Of a stretch of DNA of 21,494 nucleotides, positions 1-8,597 are shown in pieces. Location: positions 1-21,494 of the forward strand of contig JBLFZF010000057.1 of NCBI GenBank assembly GCA_047610145.1, read 5' to 3'. The notes below the pieces were generated by a model. The model searched no databases and was not told the origin of the DNA. It saw nothing but the letters and a program-made list of their open reading frames with translations. The DNA is from CAJXZP01 sp047610145. Lineage in GTDB: Bacteria > Bacteroidota > Bacteroidia > Flavobacteriales_G > Salibacteraceae. The position numbers were made by a program, and so were the translations under genes. The first letter of the stretch is position 1. Every line of letters starts with the position of its first letter.

Positions 1-1626
1 ATTAGCCAACTGCTTAGAGCCAACACGAATGGTATCCACCTTAAAGGAAGTACATCCATTTTTTAATACCCCCTCTAATTTAACGGTATAAACACCAGCG
101 GTTTGAAATGAGAAGTTTGGAGTCGATTTTTTACTTGTACCAATTATGGCCCCTCCTAAATAAAACTCCCATTGATAATTTACTATGGTATTAGATGGGT
201 TGTTCGTTGTATTGTTAAATGTCACTCCCAAAGGCGCACATCCTTGAGTCTTACTAGAGGTGAAGTCTGTGACTACATTAGCCAGTACATAATTCGTTGC
301 TTGACTAGAAGTGTCTGAACATCCATGATTTGTTGTCACAATTAAGGAATCGATTTGAGCGCCTAAAACATTTACTTTTTGAAATGAATTCTTTCCTTGA
401 GAAGTACTCCCGGCACCAAACCGCCAATCCCAAGAGGTGATATTACCCACCGAGTTATCGAAGTAATTAGCATTTATTGGAAGAGCACATGACTGGCTTA
501 TGCTTAGTGAAAAAGAAGAATGAACATCTTCAACCTCTATTATAGTTAACAACGTATCCATACACCCTGTTGATTTAGTTAAAATCAAGGTTACCGAATA
601 TGTACCGGGAACACTGTAAGCATGAGTAACCGAAGATCCATTTTTGACCGTCCCATCCCCAAGCATCCAATTAAAATCGACAGCAGAGGTATTTGCGCAC
701 ACAAAACTTTCGGCAAGATTTACACACATAGTATCTGGAACTGATAAGGTATACGTAGTATCCTCCACCACAAATAAATCAGGTACCTGTAAGGTATCGG
801 AGCAACCTATAGAATCAATGGTGATCAACTCTAAATCATACGTACCAGGTACATTTATTGCTATCGCTAATTGAGGAGTTGTGTAGGTTTGGTTCCCAAC
901 ATTCCATATACTAGAGCTGGTACCTACCCCATTTGATGTGTTTATTAAATTCACATTAAGTGGAGGCTCGCAGCTTTGGGCAACTCCTAAATTTAAGAAA
1001 CTAGCTGTTGGAATATCTGTAATAACGGGCTGCACTAAAGAATCACGACCTATACAACCTAAAGAATCGGTCACTATCAGACTAATTGCATAAGACCCAC
1101 CGAAAGAATAAACATGAGAGGTGTTTTGAAGAGTGTCAGGAATACTGCCATCCTTAAATTGCCACTCCCAAGAAACAATAGGAGTATTAGCTGGAGCAGA
1201 CACCTCATTTACTTGAAGCGACATAGGTACACATCCTGCTAAAGCAGACACCCAAATAACGGGAGACGGATTTGTTGCGACAATTATTCTGCTTTGAGAA
1301 TGTAACTGAACGGTATCTACACCATCAGAAATTGTAAGTAACACATCATAACTACCAGGAGTCACATAAATTACCGATGGATTAATAACGTTACCTACTG
1401 AAACATTACCATTACCAAAATCCCATTTTCTGTATATAATTCCAGTTCCTGTAGAAACATCTTGAAAATTGACGGTTAATGGACCACATCCTGTAGACAC
1501 ATTTGTTGTAAACCCAGGAGTGATTTGAGCAATTCCAATAGAACACCACAAACCACATATTAATCCAAAAAACAGCTCTTTACTGAAAGAGCAATTCATC
1601 CATATATTTCTCGCTTGTTGAATCAT
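1..1626 (-). CDS. Secreted PKD-repeat protein, N-terminal part (runs off left edge)
   Basis: Reading the minus strand from the ATG at 1626 gives 542 codons without a stop up to the window edge, so the gene is partial. Residues 1-34 are a signal peptide (hydrophobic stretch with FFGLICGLW, ending in IAQ). The rest is about six PKD-like beta-sandwich repeats of roughly 80 residues each (about 38-116, 123-203, 208-288, 290-367, 370-450 and 454-537). Each shows parts of the pattern GC-x-P-L near its start, W-x-(F/L)-G-x-G in the middle, and (P/A/G)G-x-Y-x-V followed by GC-x-DT near its end. Paired cysteines per repeat suggest disulfides, so an extracellular location. In Bacteroidota such proteins usually end in a type IX secretion sorting domain, but that end lies outside the window, so the export route is inference. 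It could be an adhesin or a gliding-associated surface protein; the exact role is unknown. Confidence 0.85.
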   Translation of the reverse strand, partial: MIQQARNIWMNCSFSKELFFGLICGLWCSIGIAQITPGFTTNVSTGCGPLTVNFQDVSTGTGIIYRKWDFGNGNVSVGNVINPSVIYVTPGSYDVLLTISDGVDTVQLHSQSRIIVATNPSPVIWVSALAGCVPMSLQVNEVSAPANTPIVSWEWQFKDGSIPDTLQNTSHVYSFGGSYAISLIVTDSLGCIGRDSLVQPVITDIPTASFLNLGVAQSCEPPLNVNLINTSNGVGTSSSIWNVGNQTYTTPQLAIAINVPGTYDLELITIDSIGCSDTLQVPDLFVVEDTTYTLSVPDTMCVNLAESFVCANTSAVDFNWMLGDGTVKNGSSVTHAYSVPGTYSVTLILTKSTGCMDTLLTIIEVEDVHSSFSLSISQSCALPINANYFDNSVGNITSWDWRFGAGSTSQGKNSFQKVNVLGAQIDSLIVTTNHGCSDTSSQATNYVLANVVTDFTSSKTQGCAPLGVTFNNTTNNPSNTIVNYQWEFYLGGAIIGTSKKSTPNFSFQTAGVYTVKLEGVLKNGCTSFKVDTIRVGSKQLAN

Positions 1627-2161
1627 TAGTACTACAGTTTTAATTGTTTAAGACTTCTTTACAGAAGACTGTTTTGAAAACAGCCGCTGGTCCATTTACA
1701 CCCTTATTATTGTCATTTTAGTTTTCAAAATTCACATCAGCTTTGCACAAATAAACGGGTACAAAAACAGATTTTTCATTTAAACTATATCGAATTCACT
1801 ATTTGATAATCAGTAATTTACATCCAGCAAACACTTTCATACACTAATGCCGTAGTAAATCTTGAATACAATTTAAGACGAGCAAATGACATCTATTTTA
1901 AATATTTTGTCAAAAGCTTTAATTGAAGTAATATTTTAAGCTATTTACCGAATAGTTAAAAATATAAGCGTAAGATATTTCGACTTAAAAAAGGAGGTTT
2001 AAGGAGCGTATTAAATCGTTTAAGGTGTGAAATAGGTATCTAAATAAATAATAGTTTTAAACCCTTATTCAATCCCATTAAGCATAAAGTACATTCTAGT
2101 TTCGCTCAAAAGAAAACGTTAAATTCGTTAGTGAATTAATTCAACCTAACACAATCATATA
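1627..2161. other. AT-rich intergenic region of 535 bp
   Basis: This stretch separates the PKD gene (minus) from the hypothetical gene (plus), so it should hold two divergent promoters. I see no open frame with coding character and no RNA gene. No perfect TAnnTTTG element is present on either strand; TAGTTTCG near 2098 (plus) is one base off. GTTTAAGG occurs twice about 20 bp apart near 1998 and 2020. The only clear structure is the pair of inverted repeats at 1651-1683. Confidence 0.5.
1651..1683. repeat. Two adjacent inverted repeats upstream of the PKD gene
   Basis: CTGTTTT-G-AAAACAG at 1669-1683 is a perfect 15-bp palindrome. It abuts a second inverted repeat, AGACTTCT/AGAAGACT with a 4-nt spacer and one mismatch, at 1651-1670. 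They lie 25-57 bases upstream of the PKD gene start, in its leader or promoter. The 1-nt spacer of the first suits a protein-binding site better than an RNA hairpin; the second could form a small hairpin in the leader. Function unknown. Confidence 0.35.
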
Positions 2162-2806
2162 ATGACAGCAGTAATTGACCGATTTATAAAAAATGCATTT
2201 GGTAATTTAACCGGCTACTCAAAACTAGATACTGATCCGGCTTCTCGAAACAGAATAGCAGAGTACGCCATGTTAAAATCATACCAAACGGTATATGAAA
2301 GAAATAAAATAAAGCGCCCATTAAACACGCTCAAAAAAATCACCTACACAGAAAACCTTGCTTTTGGAGCCACTCAGGAAGAGGCCAAAAGACAAATGTC
2401 TAACCCACCTATTGAAGCCCTTTTCAATACAAATAAGATAAATAGAAATATTTTACTGTTTGCAGAGAAAAAATCGGGTGTTCACGTACAAGTTGAAATG
2501 CACTTTCACGAAAACAGCCTTTTTCTATTCAAGGTCTTATTTCCAAAAGCCACACCTATATTAAGGATAAATCTAATTAAGCAACTCCTTACAGAATACG
2601 GTATTGCAAATGTAGATCTTACACTACATACTGTTTACGATCACAATAACAACTGTATTCAAATTAGAGACCTAAATACTTTTGAGGTGATTTACTCTGC
2701 ATTAGATAGCCCCTTTTATAATAAGTTAGTAAAAGAATTAAATCGATCTAACAATCAGTTATTAGCGGATTATAAGCTCACGGACGCTCCAATAATTACT
2801 AGGTAA
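2162..2806 (+). CDS. Hypothetical cytoplasmic protein, 214 aa
   Basis: I do not recognise this protein. It starts at an ATG with no signal peptide or membrane segment and is rich in Asn, Lys and Leu. Residues about 60-85 (ENLAFGATQEEAKRQMSNPP) have the shape of a short motif, L-x-FG-x-T-x-E-E-x-K, seen in small lipoprotein-like folds, but this resemblance is weak. The middle (about 95-165) alternates short hydrophobic strands with polar turns, suggesting a mixed alpha/beta fold. It stands alone: 535 bp of non-coding DNA precedes it and its stop lies 12 bp from the convergent stop of the hydroxylase gene. Codon use resembles its neighbours, so it is probably a real gene, perhaps restricted to close relatives. 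Confidence 0.65.
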   Translation: MTAVIDRFIKNAFGNLTGYSKLDTDPASRNRIAEYAMLKSYQTVYERNKIKRPLNTLKKITYTENLAFGATQEEAKRQMSNPPIEALFNTNKINRNILLFAEKKSGVHVQVEMHFHENSLFLFKVLFPKATPILRINLIKQLLTEYGIANVDLTLHTVYDHNNNCIQIRDLNTFEVIYSALDSPFYNKLVKELNRSNNQLLADYKLTDAPIITR

Positions 2807-2818
2807 TCTTCGGCCCGT

Positions 2819-3742
2819 TTAATTTTTAGGAAATAAATTTTGCCAAAAGCTTACAAAGTTTTTATTTTCTTTACCCCCAAGGCCAAAGCGAATAGCTCCC
2901 GTATCTTTTGACTTGATTAGTGTACCAACAAGATTATCCCAAACTGACAAAACAGACCCTAAATTACGATCAAAGTGTTTCGGGTTTTGACTATGATGTA
3001 TCTGATGTTGCACCGGACTAATAAAGATAGACTCCATCCACTCTGGGTAAAACAGCTTCACATGTGAATGACGTAAATTAGCCCCCAAGGCCATGAAAAC
3101 AAACCCAAACACATTCACTCCCAAAATAGCCAGCACATTAAATGCCCCATTCGCCAAATAATCAAACAGTCCGGTCACTACACCAAAAACAAAAATTCCT
3201 TTAAGGTTATTCACCAATAGCTCTATGGGGTGAATGCGATATTGAGTAATTGGATTTAGCACTGTAGCTGCATGGTGGACTTTGTGGAATCGCCATAAAA
3301 AAGGAACTTTATGAAATAAGTAATGCACCAAAAAACTACTTAAATCTTTTACCACAAACAAAACCAATGTATATCCTAATACCATCCAAAATTTAGAAAT
3401 AACAACCGTTGGGTAATCAAAGTGGTTTAATAAATACTCCTTAATATAAAAGGACAAATACAACCCGAGGATTAAAAAAGGACCAATAAAAACGACTTTA
3501 AACACCCCATTAAGAAATAGAAATAAGTAATCCACTTTCGGAGAATTTCCCCACCACACCTTTTTATTGAAGAGGTATTTGAAAAAACTCACCTTTGGCC
3601 TAGTGGATGCATACACCAAAAATGCCAATAGCAATGTGGAAATCAAAAAGCCAAAATACACCCGTTTGTTAGGATCTATAAAGTACCCTCCAGCCAATTC
3701 AAACCCTTCGGTCACTTTTAGGTATATATCGGTAACCGTCAC
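2819..3742 (-). CDS. Fatty acid hydroxylase / sterol desaturase family membrane protein
   Basis: This 307-aa protein has four or more membrane segments (about 28-45, 75-100, 115-135, 183-220) and the full histidine set of the di-iron membrane hydroxylase family: H140-x3-H144, H153-x2-HH157, H171, H225-x-H227 and H246-x2-HH250. These residues bind two irons that activate O2 to hydroxylate or desaturate a lipid. The substrate cannot be told from sequence. The start is GTG at 3742, overlapping the TGA of the upstream TonB receptor gene by 4 bp, so the two are translationally coupled; no in-frame ATG occurs near. It is the last gene of the DUF4856-imelysin-receptor operon. The catalytic class is secure, but the link to uptake is inference. 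It may modify a membrane lipid or the imported ligand. Confidence 0.88.
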   Translation of the reverse strand: MTVTDIYLKVTEGFELAGGYFIDPNKRVYFGFLISTLLLAFLVYASTRPKVSFFKYLFNKKVWWGNSPKVDYLFLFLNGVFKVVFIGPFLILGLYLSFYIKEYLLNHFDYPTVVISKFWMVLGYTLVLFVVKDLSSFLVHYLFHKVPFLWRFHKVHHAATVLNPITQYRIHPIELLVNNLKGIFVFGVVTGLFDYLANGAFNVLAILGVNVFGFVFMALGANLRHSHVKLFYPEWMESIFISPVQHQIHHSQNPKHFDRNLGSVLSVWDNLVGTLIKSKDTGAIRFGLGGKENKNFVSFWQNLFPKN

Positions 3743-6153
3743 TTTATTTTCAATCCAAGAGTGACAAAAATAGACCGCGGCTCGGCAGGAATAATTCCAG
3801 GGCCGGGATATCCGGAAGCCCTTCGAGTAAAATAAGTGTTGTTGGCTAAATTGTTAATATTTGCTTCTACATAAAGCACCTTAAAACAATACTTAAACGA
3901 AAAATCCATCACCTGATACGAGGGTATGATCCCACTCACTGCATTTGGGTCAAACTCAGAGTTAGAGGCATCCGAAAACTGTTCTCCAGTGAAGCTATAC
4001 TGAAGACTTAATTTTAGCTTATGTTGAACCCAAGTGACTCCTGCTTTTGCGGTTAGGTTTGGGACTAGCTCCACTTTATTGCCTTCAAAAGCTGATTCTT
4101 GACTATCGGTATATTGACCATCAATAAACGCTAGGTTCACAAAAGTTTTCAAACTGTTTTTTTTATCCATATCCGTATTTAGCCGAAACCAATCTACTTC
4201 TATTACTCCTTCTAAACCGATGGTAGAAGATGCCGAAACATTGGTACGGTAGCGATACGTTTTAAACAATAGAGAATCTACCTTTTGCACAAAGCCAATT
4301 CTATTGTCATAGCTCAAATAAAAGGCACTTACATCATACACCAAAAATGATTTTAACTTTCCTCTAATCCCAATATCAAAATTATAACCGGTTTCATCTT
4401 GTAGGTTTGGATCTACCCTGAAATTAGGATTGTTAATTCGTAAGTCATTAAAGTTTATGGCTTTATAGTTTTGTGAGATATTCCCATAAATTTCTAAAAG
4501 TTCTGAAGGTTTATAACTAGCACCTATAGCAAAAAGAACAAAAGATCTCGGTTTCGAAAGTTGATCGTCAATGAGCGTATCAAATAGTATGTTTCCCGCT
4601 AAATCACGTGTGGTTTGTCGGTAGTACCCATTTGACTCTGTTTTAATATTTTCGTATCTCAATCCGGGTTGCAAGCGCAACTTATCTGTTACTTGAAAGA
4701 TATTCTCGGCAAACAAGGCGATGTTTTGGCTTGGGAATTTAAAGTCAGAGCCTGCTAAACTATCTGGATTATTATAGGTGAAATTAGGTCCATATCCATC
4801 ATCGGTCAACCCTTGTTGCTTATGGGTATCACCTCTGTAAAAACGGGCACCCACAATAAGAGTGTTTAAGCGCTTCTTTATGGAATACTGTTTCAATATT
4901 TTTGTTTCATTACCCACGTTTAAATAATTATCTTGTAGCAAATCTCTATCAAGTAATGGATCCGTACGAGTAATATTCCCTAAAAAACCAGAGGCATTTC
5001 GAGTAGCAATAAGGGCAAAAAACTTAGAACTTAATTTTAACTGGTTGTTAAAGCTATAATCTACGGTTAAACTAGGTAAATTCCAATCTACATTAAACCA
5101 GTTTCTTTCGCGGATAGATTGTGAGGCGTCATCCTTAAACATGGCATCCGTTAAACCTCCCGGTTGATGCGCTAAATAAGTAAAGTACGAAAAATCGAAA
5201 GTGAAATTCAGTTTCTCTGTGGGACTATATTTTAAATATCCGTAAAAATTTTTAGCAGTGAAATCAGAATGGGGTCTCCAGCCATCCCCTTTTTTATAAA
5301 TGAAGAAGGCATAATACGCTAGTTTCTTGTACTTCCCACCCACGGCATTGAAACTATTGAAAAAACCAAAAGAGCCAACAGTTTGTCGACTCTCTATTTG
5401 AAGGGGTTTATCCGATTCGGGAGTTTTCATTTTATAGTTAATCATGCCGCCAAACTGTGTACCATACTGCAAGGCACCGGCTCCTCTAACCACTTCAATA
5501 CGTTTTAAACCCTCTGCAGGTGGAACATAATAGGCATCCGGATACCCCAGAGCATCTGCACTAATGTCGTATCCGTTTTGACGCATATTAAAATTAGTAG
5601 ATCGCTCAGGACTTAGCCCTCTGCCTCCAATTTCTGTATTCAAACCAGCCCCATTACTTTCAAAAATATTAAGACCAGGCACTTTTGAATATACTTGGCG
5701 ACTATTGTTGGTTGCCAAATTAGCGGGTAATTGGGTTACCTCTATTCGCTCCGACTTCTTACCCGAGAAAATATACATATCTTCTACGGAGCGCATTTGC
5801 AATTGCTGCAGTTCCTCTTCACCCCTATGGTCAGACACCACCACTTCTGAGAGATTAAATACTTGTTCCACAACAAAAACGGTATCATCTTGATACGGAG
5901 TCAACACAGATGTAGCCGAGACAAACCCCTCGGCTTGTGTAAGAAAAGAAATTGTTTCAAACTTTTTGAACGGGACTGAGATTAGGCCCTTCTTATTGCT
6001 AGAAAACTCTTTATTTAACTCTATACTAAACGCTACCAACCCTGATATTGGGGTATTATTGGTACTAGAAACAAAAACAACGTTCCATTTTTCTTGTGAT
6101 ATCCCTACCAAAGAAAAGCCAGCACATAATAATACGAGTACGAATTTTTTCAT
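3739..6153 (-). CDS. TonB-dependent outer-membrane receptor, FecA-like
   Basis: This 804-aa protein starts with a signal peptide (residues 1-20, ending GIS-Q). Residues 22-98 form a carboxypeptidase-regulatory-like beta domain common in Bacteroidota receptors. LSEVVVSD (101-108) is a plausible TonB box. A plug domain spans about 138-242, with IGGRGLSPERS and IEVVRGAGALQYG typical of the ferric-dicitrate/siderophore (FecA) subgroup. The 22-strand barrel follows, ending in the usual C-terminal pattern PRSIFVTLGLKIK. Such receptors import iron chelates or other metal complexes using TonB-ExbBD energy. It starts 13 bp after the imelysin gene and overlaps the hydroxylase gene by 4 bp. The family is certain; the FecA-like substrate class rests on plug similarity and operon context. 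Confidence 0.92.
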   Translation of the reverse strand: MKKFVLVLLCAGFSLVGISQEKWNVVFVSSTNNTPISGLVAFSIELNKEFSSNKKGLISVPFKKFETISFLTQAEGFVSATSVLTPYQDDTVFVVEQVFNLSEVVVSDHRGEEELQQLQMRSVEDMYIFSGKKSERIEVTQLPANLATNNSRQVYSKVPGLNIFESNGAGLNTEIGGRGLSPERSTNFNMRQNGYDISADALGYPDAYYVPPAEGLKRIEVVRGAGALQYGTQFGGMINYKMKTPESDKPLQIESRQTVGSFGFFNSFNAVGGKYKKLAYYAFFIYKKGDGWRPHSDFTAKNFYGYLKYSPTEKLNFTFDFSYFTYLAHQPGGLTDAMFKDDASQSIRERNWFNVDWNLPSLTVDYSFNNQLKLSSKFFALIATRNASGFLGNITRTDPLLDRDLLQDNYLNVGNETKILKQYSIKKRLNTLIVGARFYRGDTHKQQGLTDDGYGPNFTYNNPDSLAGSDFKFPSQNIALFAENIFQVTDKLRLQPGLRYENIKTESNGYYRQTTRDLAGNILFDTLIDDQLSKPRSFVLFAIGASYKPSELLEIYGNISQNYKAINFNDLRINNPNFRVDPNLQDETGYNFDIGIRGKLKSFLVYDVSAFYLSYDNRIGFVQKVDSLLFKTYRYRTNVSASSTIGLEGVIEVDWFRLNTDMDKKNSLKTFVNLAFIDGQYTDSQESAFEGNKVELVPNLTAKAGVTWVQHKLKLSLQYSFTGEQFSDASNSEFDPNAVSGIIPSYQVMDFSFKYCFKVLYVEANINNLANNTYFTRRASGYPGPGIIPAEPRSIFVTLGLKIK

Positions 6154-6166
6154 TTGAAATTAAAGA

Positions 6167-7276
6167 CTAATCTCCATCAGAGTCTTGATAGGTAATTAAT
6201 ACAGATAGTGCCGATGGCATTTCTACTTTTAGTAAAATAATGGTTTTTTGCATTTCGTCATATACTTCTTGAACTAGCGGTTTGTTATTTGTTACATCTT
6301 CTGATAATGGTCCCGTTAAGGCGTTCAATTTATTCAAAACCGACTCTAATTGTATATTAATGTTTGACGCTACTTCTGACGCTCCTTCAAAGCTCAGGTA
6401 ATCATCAAACCCAGATCCATTCGTTCCGTTTTCATTTATTCCATTAAATACATTTTTAAATGATGTAATACTTTGCTTCACAAGCATTAACGAATTCTTA
6501 CTGTAATATGCTTCCACCTTTTCTGGGTTAGCTACACCTAAAGATCTTACGCCAAGAGGAATACCCACTTTACCATCTCTAATAAACCGTTCAAAATCTA
6601 ACACGGTAGAATTAAGCATCAAACTCACCGAGCTACCCACAGCATTACCATCTGAATTTTGAAATGTTTGTTGATACCCGTCTGCTACCCATTCTTTTTT
6701 TACCTGAGAAACAACCTGTAAGCTCTGCGCTACCACTGCTAATAAATACGCCTTTCTTTGAGCAGAATCTGCATTAGAAGTATACATTTCCAAAACCTCT
6801 TGTTCTGTTTTTTGATTTCCATACATCAAATAACCTACTGCTGGAAATCCTTTAGCCGCAATGTTTCCAATAGAGAATAAATCATAATTACCATTCGCAA
6901 TATTGGCTTCAATACTCGATTCTGAGGTAGGGTAAGTACTCAAAACCGAACGCAAAGTGTGGTTAACTGCTGGCCCAAACTCAAATGAGGTACAGTTTTG
7001 GTAACTTAATTGCGCTTGCAAAAGAGCCGCACCCAGTTCATCAAGCGTTATCAAAGTTGGGCTTTCATTAAAGTCAATAACACGGGTTTGCAGCTCCGTC
7101 ATTTTAACCTCTAAATCCGTATACCTTGGAAGAATCAAGTTAGTACCATAATTCACCAATAACTCCGCTCGATTATACGTAGAGTCATCACCCGAACCCT
7201 CTTCTTTTTGACGGCAACCTGCACTGAATAAGATAAGCCCCAAACTGAAGAATATCGTGCGTTTTAATATTTTCAT
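6167..7276 (-). CDS. Imelysin-like lipoprotein (peptidase M75 fold)
   Basis: This 369-aa protein has a lipoprotein signal peptide with lipobox FSAGC (Cys21), followed by charged residues (RQKEEGSGDD) like the Bacteroidota surface-export signal, so it probably faces outward. The mature part is all-helical and matches imelysin-like proteins: the N-terminal helix AELLVNYGTNLILPRY, the central AKGFPAVGYLMYG segment (141-153), and the C-terminal helix pairs. Imelysins are linked to iron uptake and bind metals or heme. The classical GxHxxE motif appears here as GFPAVG, with both His and Glu replaced (Pro145, Gly148), so metal binding at that site is doubtful. It lies between the DUF4856 lipoprotein and the TonB receptor, suggesting a surface partner of the receptor. 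Family call is firm, ligand unknown. Confidence 0.85.
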   Translation of the reverse strand: MKILKRTIFFSLGLILFSAGCRQKEEGSGDDSTYNRAELLVNYGTNLILPRYTDLEVKMTELQTRVIDFNESPTLITLDELGAALLQAQLSYQNCTSFEFGPAVNHTLRSVLSTYPTSESSIEANIANGNYDLFSIGNIAAKGFPAVGYLMYGNQKTEQEVLEMYTSNADSAQRKAYLLAVVAQSLQVVSQVKKEWVADGYQQTFQNSDGNAVGSSVSLMLNSTVLDFERFIRDGKVGIPLGVRSLGVANPEKVEAYYSKNSLMLVKQSITSFKNVFNGINENGTNGSGFDDYLSFEGASEVASNINIQLESVLNKLNALTGPLSEDVTNNKPLVQEVYDEMQKTIILLKVEMPSALSVLITYQDSDGD

Positions 7277-7292
7277 ACCTTTAAATTAGTCA

Positions 7293-7300
7293 CAAATGTA
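7293..7300 (-). promoter_or_regulatory. Possible internal -7 element before the imelysin gene
   Basis: TACATTTG on the minus strand matches the Bacteroidota consensus TAnnTTTG exactly, 16 bp before the imelysin ATG. No TTTG lies at -33 spacing and the leader would be very short, so a secondary promoter here is only possible. Confidence 0.2.
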
Positions 7301-7310
7301 AAATGCAAAT

Positions 7311-7340
7311 GGTCAGATAAGGAAAACACCTCATCTGACC
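7311..7340 (-). other. Strong intercistronic hairpin between DUF4856 and imelysin genes
   Basis: On the minus strand GGTCAGATGAGG and CCTTATCTGACC form a 12-bp stem with one G-U pair and a 6-nt loop (TGTTTT). It sits 26 bases after the DUF4856 stop and 34 bases before the imelysin ATG. No U-run follows (ATTTGCATTTT), so it is not a standard terminator. It may lower expression of the downstream genes or protect the upstream transcript, setting the ratio of the first lipoprotein to the receptor. Seen directly; role inferred. Confidence 0.6.
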
Positions 7341-7366
7341 GCTTTACCAAAATTTCAATGTTTTGC

Positions 7367-8500
7367 TTACAAATTATCCTTCACTAAGTCTAAACCATAT
7401 ACTTCACTCAGCTTATCTTTCGCTTGATTCAATGTACTCACAGTCACGTTTAAGAAATTAGGAACCATTTGTCCACCCATATCTGTTCTAAACAAATCTT
7501 TCACTAATGCTAAATCAGCATCTGAAATTAGCTTATCACTATTGTAATGTAACGAAATAATAAACGCATATGCTTCTGAAATTTCGTGATTACGTAGGGC
7601 ATCATCACCAAAGTTGGCCACACTACCATTGATATAATGGATGGCAGTAGTTACCATGATTTTTTCGTATTCTTTTCTTAATTGAATGGCTGCAGCATCG
7701 CGGCTTGGATAGTCATTACTAGAGATAGAAAAACGACCTTTAATAAACTCATACATTACGTTACCTACTGTTTCTAAACCAGCATCAGAACCTTTTTTAG
7801 CGTATTTGGCGTGGTACCTTAGACTTTTATCGCTATAATTAGCTTCTGTTAAATCAACAGTAGCTCCAAAATATCCGAATGCCTCATCCCAATGGTGCTC
7901 CATATCGGTACCTTTATCAACAGTTACATCTGTATTGTTAACGGCATTACCAATTTTTCCTTCACGGGTATATGTTTCACTAATTTGATAGTAGAAAATC
8001 GCTCCCATTAATCCTTTCTCTACCAGTTGCGCATATTCCACTCCGTTTTCATCAAAATAATAGGCCTTTGATCCTGACGTAGAAACACCTGCAGTACCTG
8101 GAGACCAGGTTCCAGCACTGCTTGCGCTAATAGAGCCTAATCTATTTATATAATACTCAAAAGTGGTGGTTCCCATCGCAGCACCTCCGCCAGCGTAACA
8201 TTTATTTTTTAATTGTTTTGTAGAGATATTTAAAGCTGAATCTGCAAAAGGACTATTCTCATTCGCAAACATGTCTAACATGACTTGTGCATTCGCAGGA
8301 GTTCCAGAACCAGGCTTTTTCATTTCTGCTGTTAACTCAGCCAACATATCTAATCTGTCCGTTTGACCGGAGTAACTTACATTCGTAAAACTGTATTCGT
8401 TAGGTTGTTGAGGAGTTCCGTCTACAGGTGTTGTTTCTTCTTTTTTACATGAAGCAGTAAACAATACAGCTCCTAATACTAATAGTGATAATTTTTTCAT
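7367..8500 (-). CDS. DUF4856 domain lipoprotein
   Basis: This 377-aa protein begins with a lipoprotein signal peptide, lipobox FTASC (Cys18), then KKEETT, resembling the lipoprotein export signal that takes Bacteroidota lipoproteins to the cell surface. The mature sequence matches the DUF4856 family: YSFTNVSYSGQTDRLDMLAEL near residue 36, the MEHHWDEAFGYFG segment (200-212), and helical C-terminal repeats. The family has no proven function, but its genes recur beside imelysin and TonB receptor genes, as here. The HHWDE cluster (202-206) and nearby acidic and aromatic residues could bind metal; this is inference. It is the first gene of the operon and would be the most abundant product given the hairpin after it. 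The ATG at 8500 is the only start placing the signal peptide properly. Confidence 0.85.
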   Translation of the reverse strand: MKKLSLLVLGAVLFTASCKKEETTPVDGTPQQPNEYSFTNVSYSGQTDRLDMLAELTAEMKKPGSGTPANAQVMLDMFANENSPFADSALNISTKQLKNKCYAGGGAAMGTTTFEYYINRLGSISASSAGTWSPGTAGVSTSGSKAYYFDENGVEYAQLVEKGLMGAIFYYQISETYTREGKIGNAVNNTDVTVDKGTDMEHHWDEAFGYFGATVDLTEANYSDKSLRYHAKYAKKGSDAGLETVGNVMYEFIKGRFSISSNDYPSRDAAAIQLRKEYEKIMVTTAIHYINGSVANFGDDALRNHEISEAYAFIISLHYNSDKLISDADLALVKDLFRTDMGGQMVPNFLNVTVSTLNQAKDKLSEVYGLDLVKDNL

Positions 8501-8531
8501 TCTTATTTAGATTGATTTTAAATAACGATCG

Positions 8532-8539
8532 CAAATCTA
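8532..8539 (-). promoter_or_regulatory. Promoter -7 element of the DUF4856-imelysin-receptor operon
   Basis: TAGATTTG on the minus strand is a perfect match to the Bacteroidota -7 consensus TAnnTTTG, 31 bp before the DUF4856 ATG. The -33 position (about 8559-8562, TTTC) falls inside the palindrome at 8558-8584. Confidence 0.5.
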
Positions 8540-8557
8540 AAGAGAGAAAGGGAGTTA

Positions 8558-8584
8558 GGAAATACCTAAAAGTAGGTATTTTCC
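8558..8584. promoter_or_regulatory. Palindrome (operator candidate) overlapping the -33 region of the DUF4856 operon
   Basis: AAATACCTA (8560-8568) and TAGGTATTT (8573-8581) are perfect inverted arms around a 4-bp centre, with GG and TCC outside. It covers the -33 position of the operon promoter, where a bound repressor would block transcription. The core TACCT-N6-AGGTA is also found before the M1 peptidase gene. It could instead be a weak terminator for the upstream NamZ gene, which ends 14 bp away, but no U-run follows. Confidence 0.5.
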
Positions 8585-8597
8585 GATTTTACAGAAA

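Noticed and set aside
644..874. Plus-strand open frame of 76 codons
   Set aside because: It lies antisense inside the PKD-repeat gene, whose frame is open over the whole region with clear repeats.
1..1626. PKD repeats considered as a DNA tandem repeat array
   Set aside because: The repeats are similar only at protein level; the nucleotide sequence is too diverged to call a DNA repeat.
8558..8584. Palindrome as terminator of the NamZ gene
   Set aside because: No T-run follows on the minus strand and the site covers the -33 position of the next promoter; an operator fits better.
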